In this document: positions 25,901-38,705 of the stretch, one piece after another
Layout: each line of letters begins with the position of its first letter
Position numbering within the stretch: position 1 is the first letter of the stretch
Origin: Chamaea fasciata
Lineage: Eukaryota; Chordata; Aves; Passeriformes; Sylviidae
Direction of reading: 5' to 3'
Length of the DNA stretch: 64,000 bases
Assembly (NCBI GenBank): GCA_029207755.1
Contig: JARCOQ010000003.1
Coordinates: 47,350,971-47,414,970 of the forward strand
Notes under the pieces: model-generated
What the model saw: only the letters and a program-made list of their open reading frames with translations
What the model was told of the DNA's origin: nothing
The model's database searches: none
Made by a program: the position numbers and the translations under genes

Positions 25901-28900
25901 AGAAATATTAAGAGTCCAGCCCTGGGAGGCTGGACTTCCTTGGTTCAGCTGCAGACTGATCTGTTTCCTCTTGAAAGAAAATTCATTCAACCATTTCAAG
26001 GGAAAATGTAGGGAAAATTATATAACAGCAACAATGACAATAATCCCTCAACTGTGCTTATTCCTCTTCTGCTTTTGAGCACTTGCAACCTCATTGCTTT
26101 AGGATCACAGCTATTGGCCAATCCAGGGTCTCATCCTTTCTTACTGACTTTCGTACTCGCGTCCTTGTTTACTTGCTAAAATGTAACAGTGAAATGATGA
26201 GAAGATTTAATTTATTTTGCACTGAAAATGGTCCAGCTCAAATGGAGTCTTAATGCTGGCTGCAGCCACTGTCCACCATATGAATCTGTTCAAGAGATTT
26301 GCCATAACACTGCAGGATCTGGATGGGATGTTCCCCACAAAGCGTTTCTCCCGCTGCACCAGCTGAGCCTCAGCAGCAATGAGTGAGCTGTCTTGAGTGA
26401 AACACTCACGGCTGTGGTGTTCAACAGAGAGGCACAGACTGAAACAAGCACCTCAACAGATCATCTGATGACAAGGTAAGCAAGGAGAGGCAATGAGGAG
26501 AAAAGGGGGAGTGAAAACACAGGATCAGCAAAGGACAGGCATAAGGAAAGGTGGGCAGGAGGCAGGCATGTGGGTGTGCAGAAGGACTCAGACGAGCTGG
26601 GGTGGCTGGAGCTCGTCCCTCCTGAAATACAGCCAACTTTTCAATAATCTTCATCTGTCTTTTTAAACAAAGCATCTGGATTTTTTTTCCCTATTTTCTT
26701 TTACAAGTATGACTCAAACCAGCCTCAACTGACACAGCCATAAAACCATTCTTTCTCCTACTGTACTTACCTGCCTCATTTGATATCTGCCCCAAGCTTC
26801 CTCAGTAATGTAGTCCACACTCCTGTAGATTTATTTTCTCCCCCTTCTTTTAAATCTGCCACCTGGACAGGATCAAGTCCTGCAGCAAAAAAAGAGAACA
26901 TCCTATAGGAAGAACATTCAGCTAGCTCGTCAAGGCAGTTGTAGTGCACTAGGTAGGGTGAGTTGAGGCTGTGCAAGAAATTGTAATTGTTCTTTTCTCT
27001 ACCTTCTAAGAGCATTGAGTTTTATGGTCTTTAAAAAAGTAAATGGAAGCAGCAAGAGATTACTGTATATTAATAGGCTTAAATACACAGATTCATTTCA
27101 AAGACAAAAGGAGATAGAGGGAGAAAGCTTTAAATGTTTCACTTTAATTTGTCTTTGGCATTAATTCTGCCAGCAGTAGTTTTATCTCCCAGTAGTAATA
27201 CTATTTAGATATCCAATAACCATTATAACTGTAAGAACACAAAGGTCACACAAATACAGTAGATCAGAACTAAGAAAATTTTAATTTTTAGAAGCATTTT
27301 TACTTGCTGCTTATCCAGTAATTCCAGCTTTTAAATGGACCATATATGCTCATTTTGATGAAATGTTTTCAAAAATATCAGAAGTGTCTCATTCCAAAAG
27401 TAATATTGATGCAGTCTAACTTTGAAGATAGTGAAGACCAGAAGCTGCTTACCATAACAGAGAAACAACTTTATAGGCCATCACAGACTTGTATTAATTG
27501 TACAGAAGCAGGGGAAGTTGAAGCCAAAAATGCAGACAACATAGTTCCCTCACTATGAAATAGCTGTTTATTGGACTTTATTTCTTTACTCTCCAGTAGA
27601 TGGCAATCCAGCACTTGGCCAATAAAACAGTCATGTGGAGACCCTTCTCAGTATACGAGTCTGTGGGGGCTTTAGTTGTATATTTTAAGTCCAACTTTGG
27701 ACTGAAAACTTTATCCAAGCAAATCATTCAAGCAGTGTTTTATTATATTGCTGGTCAGCATGAGACAACACCAGAACAAAGAAGAGTTGAGAAGTGAATG
27801 TGGAAATGGCCTTTCAGAGCAGGGCAAGATTTTAATGTCTTTAATGACTGCTTATTGTTTTAGTTAAGCTTCTTTACATGGATTTTTAGAAGACTTGGGA
27901 GGTAAAATTGTAAATTTTGGTATCTTCCCATTTGGAAGTTTACTTGCTCTTGGAGTGTTGTATTTCCTGTACTTAAGAAAAGATTGCACAGAACTCCCTG
28001 AATTCTCTCCCTTCTGACTGAGCCTCTCTCCAGAAGGTAGCTGCGCGTCACAGAGTGTTTGTGCCTTGCCTGCTCATTCACATTGCTCCGGGGACATTTC
28101 TGGGGTTGTCACTGGAAAATCAAATCCACAAAATATGTCAGATGTGGCACAGACCCTGACTCAGCTGCCAGCCTGGCTACTCACCTGTCCCACATGCCCA
28201 GGTCACCAGAGCCTTCTGTAGGGGTTGGGGTGGTACAAGTGATGGTATTTCCCTTCAGAGCAGGGAGCTAGGGGAGGTATGGATTTAGGGGCACCAGAAG
28301 GGAGATCAGGGGTGTTGGCACCAGCATTGCATTGCATGACAGGGATGGCTGAAGTGCTCATCATCCAATGGCTGTGACCCAGCTCAGGGCTGTGCAGGCA
28401 GGGAGACCCATATTTCAGTGAGGTTACCTGGAGAGAGGAAGGACACACCCTTCTGTGGAAAAGACTGACAAGCCAGTAAGCAACAAAGTAAAGGGAAGGC
28501 AGGGAATCAACAGAGATTCATTATTTTGCTAATACCTCTGAGTCCTTGTAGGCTTCCTTCATCACTTCATTTATGCATTTGTTTTGAAGCTTTGTGATTT
28601 CTAAAAGTATGGATGGATAGGGGCAAAAATGGCCCTTTGTCAAATATTTGACCCTTGTGTAACAGAGATGAAAGCAGCAGCCCTGCAGAGCAGTTTACAT
28701 TTTCAGAACCTTGTACCAGTCATCAATTACTATTTGCACTCCATCTTGAATCAAGCTGGAGCTTGAAGGGAATCACACGTTTCCATGGGATGGAGATAAC
28801 AGAAGCAAGTGGCAGAGCTCCTGTAAAAAGGTGTCTCAGAGAAGTTTACACTGTTTTCTTTCAAATTGGCTCGCTAGCAACAAGCGTGGGGCTGCTCATT

Positions 28901-31900
28901 TGGTCTGCTGTCATCATTTGGGTTTTGCTCGGTTGGTTTTTAAACAAGGCCTTGGGTTTTAGATATAATTGATGCAAAGGTGGTGGCAAACCTTGTAGCA
29001 GCTGCTTCCTTTATAGGTTAAGCCAACGAGCAGAAACGATATGTCTGGGAAAACTAACAATCTGTTTTATGTTCCCACTGCTATGTGTGAGGGAGGATGA
29101 ATTGGATGTTGTGATTCAGAGTTAGCCAGAGCCTGCTCAGAACAGAACAGAAACATAGAACAGCGGCCCACAGTGAGAGCCTGACGCCTCACCTTGTCCA
29201 GTGGCAATTGTCCTGAGCCAAGAGATGCCTCTTCTGGGGAAGAACAGCATGTAACTCCCACAGCTAGAAATAAAGGAGAGCTTTCTTCTTGTCCTTAAAT
29301 TCTTCATATATTTTTAAGGAATTTATCCTTTAAAAGTATTTGCTTAAACTAACTTATTAAATGCATAATAAAGCAAGGCACAGCCTCGCCTAATTCACAC
29401 CAAATATATGCCTGAGAATGTCAGACCTCTGTGTTCCCAGAAGGTGAGAAATGCTGCTCTTGTTTTTAAGACATTCATCAGCTTTCCCCTACTTTCCTCA
29501 TCCAGCTCTCCTGCCTGTCTTTCCCTCCTGTCTCTCCCAGTAAGCCTTACTACCACCTCAGCTGTTCCATGAGCTGGCTGATCCCTTTTCCTTCCTCCTG
29601 TGCCCTTAATGCAGCCAGAGCAAACATATGCCAGGAATACTACAGATGGATTTTCACTTTGCCTGCTTGGAGGGACTGCCATGCTTGGGTGGTTCAGGCA
29701 CACCTTGGGAGGACATGAAGGAAGAAGAGAGGCACAGCCTGTAAATGTTATTCCCACAGCACATGCAGGACTAAACAGAGGAAAGGAACCCTTTGGGGCT
29801 GATATTGGAAATAACTGAAAGCAAATAAAAGAAATCAAATGTTTCCTACTCTGGCACTGAAAACCTTGCATGCCTGACAGATCTTTGTAGTTTTCTCTAA
29901 GAAGGAGCTATCTAGATTTACTTCACTTACATTAAGAACACAAGATCTGTAGGATTTCTCTGTTAGCCACCAAAACTTCCTGCTTTCCTGGGCCTTTCAA
30001 TGCTTGTGCTTCAGGACTCAATGCTCCCAGTAAAAGCAGTATTTCTCAGAATTATAGAGTGCATTTGGTATTGATGCTCTCTCAATTATCTGATTGAATT
30101 GAGTGTCTCTTCTCCAAATAGCATCTTGAATTCACAGAACTTCATGAAAGTTCTCAGCCAAGTAGATACACCTGGAAAAAGGAGCAGAAATAGTCACCAG
30201 CATGGAAGTTTACTGGTTTGTTTTCCTGCCTTCCTTTCTGTGTTGAACCTGGGATCTATGTGAGGCCCTGAGGAGGTATTCACCAGATCTGTCTCATGTT
30301 AACTGTGTTTTCCCCAGGCCACTTCATACCTCTTGAGGTGCTTGCACAAGTCATCACAAGCCACTTTTGTTTGTGCACAGTCCTAAGTGAGCACCACACA
30401 ATGACCAGAAAACCTTGGCTTTGGTCTTCTCACAGGCTAAACATATAACATGACAGGAGAAGGCAGCAGGATGCAGCTCACTAGGATGCAAGGAGTGAGG
30501 CCGAGTCTTGGTTTACTGTGTATGCAGACAAGCATAGACAAATTTGTTTAAGTGTTCCTGGGCATGAAACTACTCCCAAGCTTTGCCTGCAAGGTTAAAC
30601 ACTGTGTTGCAGACACTTGTCAGCTCCAGGGGAGACACACCTACACACAGACAGGCATTGTGTGGAAGCTTGGGCCATTGCTTGTGATGTGAGTTTGCAT
30701 GAATCCTCACAGACTCAGGTAGAAGCCTCCCATATTTCTGAAGCAAAACACAACTGACGAAATTGCTAAAATAGACACAAAAGAAAAAAGAAAACAAACA
30801 AGTTTTTGAATGCCTTCCAGGGGTTTCCTATGGGCCAAAAAGCAAATTTTTGACTCGCGCTCTCGTGTGTTAGAAAGCAGCCTGAAACCTTTCCTTACTT
30901 TGTCATCAGGCTGAAGAGAGGAAAACTGAGAAGGCAGCAGTCGGTCCCAAGGCATGTTCTAAATCCAAAAAAAAAATCTCTTTCAAAAGGAAGTGGTTTA
31001 ATGACTTGAGAGAGCCTCTCATCTCTCATTTCGTTAGATGACTTCATTACGCACATAAGTGCTTTTTTGTGTAATTGAATTGATCTAAGTTATTCTTCTG
31101 CTCCCCACAAATTGCACTGCTCCAAATCCAAAACACCTTCTATGCTTCTATGATGCTCATGCTTTGATGTCCATAAGGAAGTGCAGCCTGTGCAGTGGGA
31201 GGTGGGAGAGGGGCAATCCTGCTTCTCACTATCAGCAAACGTGGCCTTACTCATGCAGCAGCTCCTCTGGATGGCAATTCGGTGCTGCTAAAAGAAAACA
31301 AAAAGGTATGTAGTGCTTGCCTGTAGTCTCAGTGTGCTCAGGAGCATCACTAATCTTGCTTTCAGATAGCCAGTGCCAGCTATAAAATTGCTCTCACCTC
31401 AGGGTATAGTAAGTGGTAGGCATGATTGCAAATTCATTTCTTTTTTTGGCTTTGTAGGATTTCTAGGACCTGAGCACACCTGCAAGTTGAACTAACCGTA
31501 GCTCTCACTACCAAGCTTGTTTCCAGTGGGGATTCTGGACATCAGACTGGAAGACAGGCTACTGTCACACTTCTAGTGCTGTACAGGAACAGCTCACCAC
31601 AGGGTTGAGGTGGCATTACATGGGTTTTTTCATCAACATTGAACTTGCCAGAGAGACAATCTAGTTCCAGTCTTCAAGGCAGAGAAATGGTGGTGGTTTT
31701 TATGTTTGGCTAAGTGCAAATGGACCCACTTAAATCAGAACTTTAAAAGTGAGTGCTAGTATTAGGCAACAGCTCAGTCATGCTTCAGTAAAACATTAAA
31801 AAAAAATTGTAACTTCCATTTTTAGCACCTGGTGTGTATATATTCATTACCATAGGAGTCAGTGGAGGCAAAGAGAAAAAAAACAAAACGAAACAAAAAA

Positions 31901-32773
31901 ACCCCAAACCCAAAAACAAACAACAACAAAAAACCCCCAGTAGATTGATAGTCTAATTTACAAGGGTGTCCCCTTAAGACAGGATTTGTGGACATAAACT
32001 CCAATCTTGTTTTCACAAACTTGCACATCTGTATATGCAATTTGTGGCTAAATGAAAAAATGCAACTTATGGGAATTTCAGAATAGCATATGCATGGTAG
32101 CATAAGGAATGTAGAACTTGTCAGGAATGCAAAGGGCTCTGCCTACCTGGGATGGGATCCACCTTGGGAGAGCCAAATCCAGAACCTCTGAGGCTATGCA
32201 GGACTCATCTCAGGGAAGGTGAACTTCAGCAGATTCAAGAAACAACAAGGCTGTTCGGAGTACAGAATTGTAATCCCAATTTACCTTTCTCTCCTACTCA
32301 AACCTGTCTAGTCTTGGAAGCAGCTAACCCCATCAGGCATCTTTCTGTTTGGCCATAGGCACCTATATTTTCTATGAACTTCAACTGCAGCATGCCAAGA
32401 AAAAATATTCCTTTGAAATAAGACTTATGGCTTTGTTCTAGTCTGACTCTGTTTGGAAGAATACTAATTCTATAAAAGTCCTGAAAAGTTTTGAAAGAGG
32501 GCTTGGGATCTTTTTGGTGTAGAATATGAGTCAGTCCATTTACATGTGCAAAACTTCTGCTTGGAGACAGGCCCAAACCCACTGGAAATGACAGAATCTC
32601 AGAGCTTTGGGGTCAGGACTTGAACAGTGTCAGTGTACCTGCAAGCACACTCATGCAGGCACAAGCTCAGCGTAGACTACTTGTGTTGCAGAATTGAAGG
32701 AAAAAAATAATGATGTTCATTCATGCCATGAAAGACTGAAGTGCCTGCAAAACAGCAAGGCTAAGAACTAATA

Positions 32774-32910
32774 AGAATCACAGAATCGCAAATTCCAAAC
32801 CGCTGATTTGGAAGGGACCCACAAGGATTATCGAGTCAAACTCCCGTCCCTGCACTGCACCATCCCCAAGAGTCACACCACTTGTTTTGTACTGCTTCTT
32901 GAATGTTAAA
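32774..32910 (-). mobile_element. CR1 LINE 3'-end fragment
   Basis: The plus strand begins GAATCACAGAATCGCAAATT and continues GGAAGGGACCCACAAGGATT, ATCGAGTCAAACTCCCGTCC and CACCATCCCCAAGAGTCACA, the reverse complement of a CR1 3' terminus. Similarity fades after about 32910. This is an old, short copy in minus orientation. Confidence 0.88.
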
Positions 32911-33400
32911 GGATCATCCTTTAGTGGGCTCCTGAGGTAGCTCCGGTGGTACATGTAACATTACATTCATAGCTTTTAAGTCTCTGTCGGCTTACACATG
33001 AACCCTCTGCTCAGGCGTAAAGTTTCTAAGTATTAGCAGCAAGAATTTTGAGCCCATTTCTCCCACACCACATCTCGTTTTCTGGTGCAAACACATGTGG
33101 AAAGAGAACTTTTAGAATAAGGATAGGTATGTATGGCTTGGGGGGTGGCGGTGTTTGGTTTTGGCAGCAGCTACTGCGGTTAGCACACGTTTGGATCAAA
33201 CAGCAGCAAAATGCTGAGAGCAGTAGATGGGGGCTTTGTGTTTCAGCTGCTCCCAACGCAATCCTGCACCACAGCAATCTTGGAAGGGAAGCACTACTCC
33301 TTCCAGCTGCAGGAATGGCAAGCGCCCCGGCTTTTCATGTTGCGCAGTGTTTGTTTTGTTTTTATTTCTGTTTTGTTACTCGAGAGACCCTTGGAAACAG

Positions 33401-33660
33401 CGGGGCCCGGCGCTGGCGCTGCCGGCGGCGCCCTCTGCCGCCCTCCCGGCCGCACGGAGCCCTCGCCGCCCTCATTGCCGCCCCATGCCCACCACGTCCC
33501 ACAGCTCCACAGAGGGGAGCGCTGCCCGGCGGGACACGGACATTCAGCTGTCTGGATCCAGCCAGAAAGATTCTTTTGTTTTCCACTTTATGTCGTCGCC
33601 TGAGTTCAGCTTCCGGTTAACGACAACTCGTGCAGACACAGCCGCCCGTCGTTCCTTGGG
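33401..33660. promoter_or_regulatory. Small CpG-rich island downstream of SASH1
   Basis: From CGGGGCCCGGCGCTGGCGCT through GCCGGCGGCGCCCTCTGCCG to about 33660, GC content jumps far above the AT-rich flanks, and roughly twenty CpGs fall in the first 150 nt. Surviving CpGs suggest an unmethylated regulatory element or promoter. Open frames run through it on both strands, but I recognise no protein and treat them as a by-product of GC richness. It lies about 0.8 kb beyond the inferred SASH1 poly(A) site. It could start a downstream or antisense non-coding transcript, or be a regulatory element; nothing in the sequence decides. Confidence 0.5.
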
Positions 33661-34446
33661 GCTAAATCCACAAAGGATTAACTTCATGCTGTTGCCATGA
33701 GGAGCTGGCGGCACGCTGCTAGGCAGCTAAGCATACCCATTAATTACACAGCAAATTTAACCAGACCAACAAATGCAAAGCAGGAAGCAACAAGTTACTC
33801 AAGTGAGCTGGAAGGAAGTGCCAAGAATCATGTCCCAAGGCTCCTTTGCCCCAAACCCTGGATGGACATTGGCATCTTATTCCAGACTGGAGACATTACC
33901 TGATTGCTCAGGAGTTACAGCACCTTACCAGCCAAACGAAGCAGAGCTGCATTTGCAAACCAGGTTTGAAACCCTTCTTGCAGGCAAGGGCTGTAACTAC
34001 AGCTCCGCAGCATTGTACTCATGGGCTCTTCTCCTCCGGGTTCACCAATCATTATTTTTTCCACTGCAAAGTGGTGAAGCTCCCAAGGGGAGACCTGGGA
34101 GACCTCTCACAGATACCTCACTAAGCCTAGCAGCTGGACATTCACAGGATATAACAGGCAACGTTTGGACAGTGCTGATTTACATAATATAACAGCTGCC
34201 TCTAGTCCTGAATTATCAGGGCTTTTAATATTTTAAAATATTTTAAACCCTTTTCTCCTGCTGTAGATGTCTTGAGAGTGCTTACAAGGAGAAGAACCAG
34301 AGGCTTGGTAAACTACAGGGCGAGGACCAAAGATTTAAGTAAAAAAGTTACATCACTGGACACTGCTACCCAAGCACTAAATAGAGGATCTGTTGGCAAA
34401 ATCAAAAACAACAACAACAACAAGAAAGAAAAAAAAAAAGAAAAAA
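33661..34446. other. Sequence between the CpG-rich island and the SASH1 poly(A) site
   Basis: About 0.8 kb of mixed composition containing a (CAA)n-like and A-rich run at about 34405-34446. Overlapping plus-strand frames (for example 33773-34192) lack any motif I recognise. I see no gene. Confidence 0.55.
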
Positions 34447-34463
34447 GAGAGAGACCATGGAAA

Positions 34464-34469
34464 TTTATT
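34464..34469 (-). terminator. Distal SASH1 poly(A) signal AATAAA
   Basis: AATAAA on the minus strand within TAAATAAATTTCCATGG, followed by TCTCTCTC and a T-rich run on the same strand. This is the best-formed polyadenylation context downstream of the stop codon. Confidence 0.6.
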
Positions 34470-34848
34470 TACTTTTTATCTATGAACAGTATGACATATA
34501 ATTATAGACAAGTTTTGATACACAGGAAAACCCTTTTGTCAACCATTTTTTTGCTAAATGAAACAGCACAATAATCTTTACACATTCATATTTTGTTTTT
34601 TTGTTTTTTTTTTCTTTACAATACACAGCTTTCTTGGGTTGAAGCAAACTGCGGGACATATTGAGTACTGGTATATTACAGCTACTTACATCATTTAAGA
34701 ACAGCAAATGGAGAAAAATAAGTTATTTAAATATTGATTTCATATACAGAAAGTGCAACTTTGTTAGTTGTTACATAACTTGCTTGACAGTTTTGATTCC
34801 CCAAAGGGTGTCAATTAATGCTAAAAGTATCTTGGACTGAAAGTATTA

Positions 34849-34854
34849 TTTATT
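34849..34854 (-). terminator. Alternative poly(A) signal AATAAA
   Basis: AATAAA on the minus strand within GAATAAATAATAC. Its downstream context is less T-rich than the distal site, so it is probably a minor or unused site. Confidence 0.35.
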
Positions 34855-35628
34855 CTAAAAATAATACAGTACAACTGCACAGCTGTGACTTAGTGAATCG
34901 ACCACTATTGCTGCTCTTAGACATGATGGCCTGTTTGAATAATGCAATGTTTGATGCTTCTGATCATGCTCCCAGTCTGCATCCACAGCCAGGCTCATAT
35001 AAGAGCACAGGAAATTGCCACCTGGGTGGTAACAGCAGGTTATTGATCAAAGCATATGGTTATGATGGCACTTGGTAGTATTTTGGGCTTGCTGCTTCTA
35101 TTGTTAAATAGCTGTTTGAGTTACTAAGATACATGGATAGATACTTAACATGGTGAGCCTGAGCAGAGCAGATGAGGATTCCAGCAGCAGGTTTCTTCTG
35201 TGCTTTCCAAGAGTTAATGAGTGAACTTTTGCTTAGAGCACTGAAGGTTGCAAGAAGATGCAAAAGGTTATGGCTCTCGTAACGCACCACCTCACCTGCT
35301 TGGGGAATGCCACAGGTCACTGAAACCACAGCAGGGAAGCTCAAACACTGAGAAGCTTAAGGCTTTTTTTAGATTAGAATATAAAGTGAAACTGTGATTC
35401 AAGTAAGACCACAAAGCACATTCTTTAAAAGAAAACAAAACAAATACTAAAACTCATAAATCTCAAACTGCTCACTCCAGTCCTGATGGGTGTGATTTGG
35501 TTTCCCTGGGTCACGTAGTCATTTAAAAAGAATGGATTTACAAAGAGAGTTTGGCAAACAGGTTCAGCTTATTCCCATAATTCTCCTTCTGTTATTAAGA
35601 GAGGGGAAAGTGATTAATATGGGAGAGC

Positions 35629-35634
35629 TTTATT
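35629..35634 (-). terminator. Proximal poly(A) signal AATAAA
   Basis: AATAAA on the minus strand (ATAATAAAGCTCTCCC), about 2.8 kb after the stop codon. It would shorten the 3' UTR while keeping the CR1 segment. Confidence 0.35.
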
Positions 35635-35904
35635 ATATGACTTGTTTTCCCTGCAACACAAGGAAATTTGTTTCCTTTTTTATTGCTATAGTCAGCTTGG
35701 ACTTTTCCCTTGCTCCAATATAACTGCTGTCCACTTACTTCTACTCTGTTCTGGTCCCTGCCTGTAATCCCAGGAAGTCTCAATACTCTTTCCATCTCCT
35801 GCTTACTGATAGTCATCATGTAAGCCTCAGAGACAAACAAGATAAAAATAACAATTATTAAAAACCCAATTTTTTAAAATTTCTTTCTTTTTTTTTTTTT
35901 TTTT

Positions 35905-36412
35905 AGAATCATAGGATATACTGAGCTACAAAAAGGGACCCATCGAGTCCAATTCCTGGCCCTGCACAGCACCATCCCCAAGAGTCATACCATGTACCTG
36001 AGAGCGTTGTCTGAACATCTCTTGAACTCAGCCAGCCTTGGAGCAGTGACTACTTCCCTGGGGAGCCTGTTCTAGTGCCCAAACACCCTCTGGTAGGTGA
36101 AGAACCTTTTCCTGATATCTCCAACCTAAACCTCCCCTGACTCAGCTTCAGGCCATGCCTTTGGGTCCTGTCCCTGGAGTGAAGAGATCAGTACCTGCCC
36201 CTCTGCTTCCTCTCATGAGGATGTTGTAACTGCAATGAGGTCCCCACTCAGTCTCTTCCAGACTGAACAGACTCAGCTGTTCCTCACAAAGCGTCCCCTC
36301 CAGACCCTTCGCCATCCTTGTAGCCCTCTTTTGGATGCTCCCTAATAGCTTAATGTCATTTTTATATTCTGGTGCCCAAAAATGCGCACAGGACTCGAGG
36401 TGAGGCTGCACA
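35905..36412 (-). mobile_element. CR1 LINE fragment inside the SASH1 3' UTR
   Basis: The plus strand reads as the reverse complement of a CR1 3' end: it starts AGAATCATAGGATA, then GGGACCCATCGAGTCCAATT, CACCATCCCCAAGAGTCATA, GGGGAGCCTGTTCTAGTGCC, CAGTCTCTTCCAGACTGAAC and finally GGACTCGAGGTGAGGCTGCA. It is about 500 nt, in the same orientation as SASH1 and 5'-truncated. A T-run of about 19 nt (35886-35904) abuts its 3' end on the plus strand. It would be transcribed as part of the SASH1 mRNA if the 3' UTR call is right. Confidence 0.93.
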
Positions 36413-38444
36413 GACTTTCACCACCTGTACAAAACATGTCTGCTATATGTCTTCTGATTCTGTCATATCAGAACATGCTGCTTATCAGACACCAAGGAGA
36501 ATATTACAGAGCTTTGCTTGAGAACAATTTCAAGTTGCGTCAGTGGCTTAGTTGCCTTCATATGACAGTGTGCAGTAGACACTGGTGAAATATGAAATGT
36601 GGGAAGCAAACTTAGCAGCTAGAAATTCTACCAGGAGGCAAATTAGTTATCATCTCTAGGAAAATGCATACTCATCCACTTAAACATGACCATGAAAGGG
36701 CCAGATATAGTAAGGAATCATGGAGTAACCACAACTTTTCATTCATGCTGTCAATCTGAGAGCACTTTATCAGAAGTCATTAGCTCAGTATGAGACTGGG
36801 ATAACTGGGGCACTGACCAAGGAAGTGCCTTGTCTGGTTTTACAAAGTAAATTGATGTCAGTACTGATACTGGAAACAGCCAGTATCAGCCTGTGCCCAG
36901 GTTTCTATTCTAGCTCCCTTTACCTGCCAGACTAAGCTTGCTCTGTATTCCATGGAGCATTTGCATTACAAGAGGCTTAAGGACACACCATATATAGACC
37001 CCAAAGAAAAAGCTGGTTATGTGCTATTCATGGTAATTTGTATTTGGTATATAAAACGTGTACCCAATATAGAAAAATAAAATCTGTCATTAGTCACATA
37101 TGTGACTGGAACGTTGCACATGGAGTTAGGCAGAAAAATATCATTGCATCATGAAAAATGGTTCATCACATTTGCCAGAACAATGCTCTTTTCCAGTGAG
37201 AGGTAATATTAATGCAGTGGTGAGGAATATCAACTGTTCTAAAAATCACAGTGTTATTCATAAGACTATCTGGGAATTTTCTTGTCCATGCAATGGAATT
37301 ACTGGGTCTAATGATTTCTATGGGACACAATTTGCTTTTTCGATGCAAGTGAATTTTCCTTTGCAGAAACCCACTGTTTGGAATCAATATGGTCAGGATA
37401 CCAAGTCAAAGCTGCAGCATAATGATTGACAATATAACACAGTACACAGAATATGATTAAAATGAAAAGCAGTTACATATATACAAGGCAGTATATCTTG
37501 GAACAGTTTAGTAGCAACAGTAAATGCAGACTGTAGTGAACAAGGAGTTAACCTGACAACCGAAACCCAGCATAACCCTGCATTTGTAAAAGCACCTCTG
37601 CAGCACAGGAGATGTTATGATGAGGCATTTTATAGAAGCTACTTCAGCTGGAAATCACCCTAAATGCAACTTAAATGTGACAGGTTGAAACAAGGCTTGG
37701 GAAACGTGAATACAGGTAAAGTGAACACTAGGTAACTGCTTAAAAGCTTATTTTAAGGCAAATAAAAAGGTGATTGCTAGAAAGCAGTTATAAAAATGAC
37801 CTCAGCTCTGTACAAATAAAAAGAAGCCTTCTGAATCTCCAAGGGTTAGTTGCATTGAAGTGACAGAGATGGACCACACTGAAAACTAATTTCAGTCCAT
37901 CAACTTTAGCCTAGCTAAAGCCTTTGTGGCAACTGGGACCTAGACCAAGCAACAGCAAAGATGACTGGGGAGGGTTTTGTATTTAGCTCTAGACTGCTAA
38001 AATAAACAAAAGGCATTTGCCAAACATCTACTAGAATTTGCACCTTGATTTGTACCCGGTCTTTAGGACTGATTTCAGGTACCTGGAACCTAGATGTACA
38101 AAAGACCTGTTACTAGTATCACTATCACAAACTCGAGGAAAATGTTCAAGGGTCCCTTAATTCTGTGAAGCTGTCTGATTCTCAGGCCAACCCTGTGCAG
38201 TTTATAAAACAGGAATACTTTAGATAGGAGTGAGGGGAGAGGGAAGTACCACTTCTATGATACCTGGTGGTTGCCTCTCTTCTCCTTCAGTCGCCAAAGA
38301 CTTTCATATCCTTTGAAGAAGATATCTGCCTGTCCTGGGGAGCCACTTCCTTGATCTCTTTAGCTATGTGAAGTAATTAGAGTGATACTGGTGCAGGAAG
38401 AAGCAGTGGATTCTTGACCAGGCAATGACACACTATGGAGCACG

Positions 38445-38705
38445 TTAAATTGCCTCTGGATCAAGAGGTTTGAAGAGTCTTGCTGCTGCCAGGAGCTTGC
38501 TTATGTGCCTTTCCTCTGTGATGCCAGCTTTTTGAAGGCAAGTTTGTGACAGAGAAGGCACTTTGCTCAGTGTGTTGAATCCTGCTTCTGTGAGCAGGCT
38601 GGAATACATAGGCAGGCCAATGGAAATCAGCCAGTCAGATACAGAGGTGATGAGTCCTGGGGATACAGGTTTACGGCAAATTTCTGTGAGTCCTCCACTT
38701 GGAAT
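38445..38705 (-). CDS. SASH1: SASH1 last coding exon K (C-terminal SAM domain and stop)
   Basis: The last coding exon: 86 residues (872-957) and a TAA stop at 38447-38445. [17 protein letters not shown] leads into the second SAM domain, about residues 892-951: [58 protein letters not shown]. The protein ends KPLDPEAI, close to the mammalian terminus (which ends PEAM). This C-terminal SAM, absent from SASH3 and SAMSN1, is what assigns the gene to SASH1. The exon is phase 0 at its acceptor (TTCCCAG|ATT CCA AGT). SAM domains of this class oligomerise and recruit partners. Confidence 0.98.
   Translation of the reverse strand: MPSGGLTEICRKPVSPGLITSVSDWLISIGLPMYSSLLTEAGFNTLSKVPSLSQTCLQKAGITEERHISKLLAAARLFKPLDPEAI

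Larger units (their letters stand above)
19666..33400. other. Intergenic DNA, no gene recognised
   Basis: Mostly AT-rich unique sequence with patches of higher GC (around 22370-22900 and 29400-29800). Frames of 80-160 codons occur there, but none shows a recognisable motif or coding-type codon bias. It holds a T25 run (20306-20330), a palindrome (25881-25900), a possible old CR1 (23960-24115) and a CR1 3' end (32774-32910). No tRNA or rRNA gene was seen. Confidence 0.6.
34447..38444 (-). other. SASH1: SASH1 3' untranslated region (inferred extent)
   Basis: From the stop codon the minus strand runs about 4 kb without coding signal to an AATAAA at 34469-34464. That signal is followed within 25 nt by a pyrimidine-rich stretch (TCTCTCTC then a T-run), the expected layout of a cleavage and polyadenylation site. 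Further AATAAA copies at 34854-34849 and 35634-35629 could give shorter 3' ends. The UTR includes a CR1 fragment (35905-36412). Human SASH1 also has a multi-kilobase 3' UTR, which agrees. The end point is inferred from signals only. Confidence 0.6.

Noticed and set aside
29395..29871. 158-codon minus-strand frame
   Set aside because: No recognisable motif, no splice context, overlaps an open plus-strand frame, and a frame of this length is plausible by chance across this much sequence.
33048..33700. Plus-strand open frames up to 190 codons over the CpG-rich island
   Set aside because: Three overlapping frames on the same strand and one on the other are open; peptides are low-complexity Ala/Pro/Arg with no motif, as expected from GC-rich non-coding DNA.
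1..34440. Exons of UST, the gene next to SASH1 in mammals
   Set aside because: No sulfotransferase-like peptide is visible; synteny alone does not place an exon in this window.
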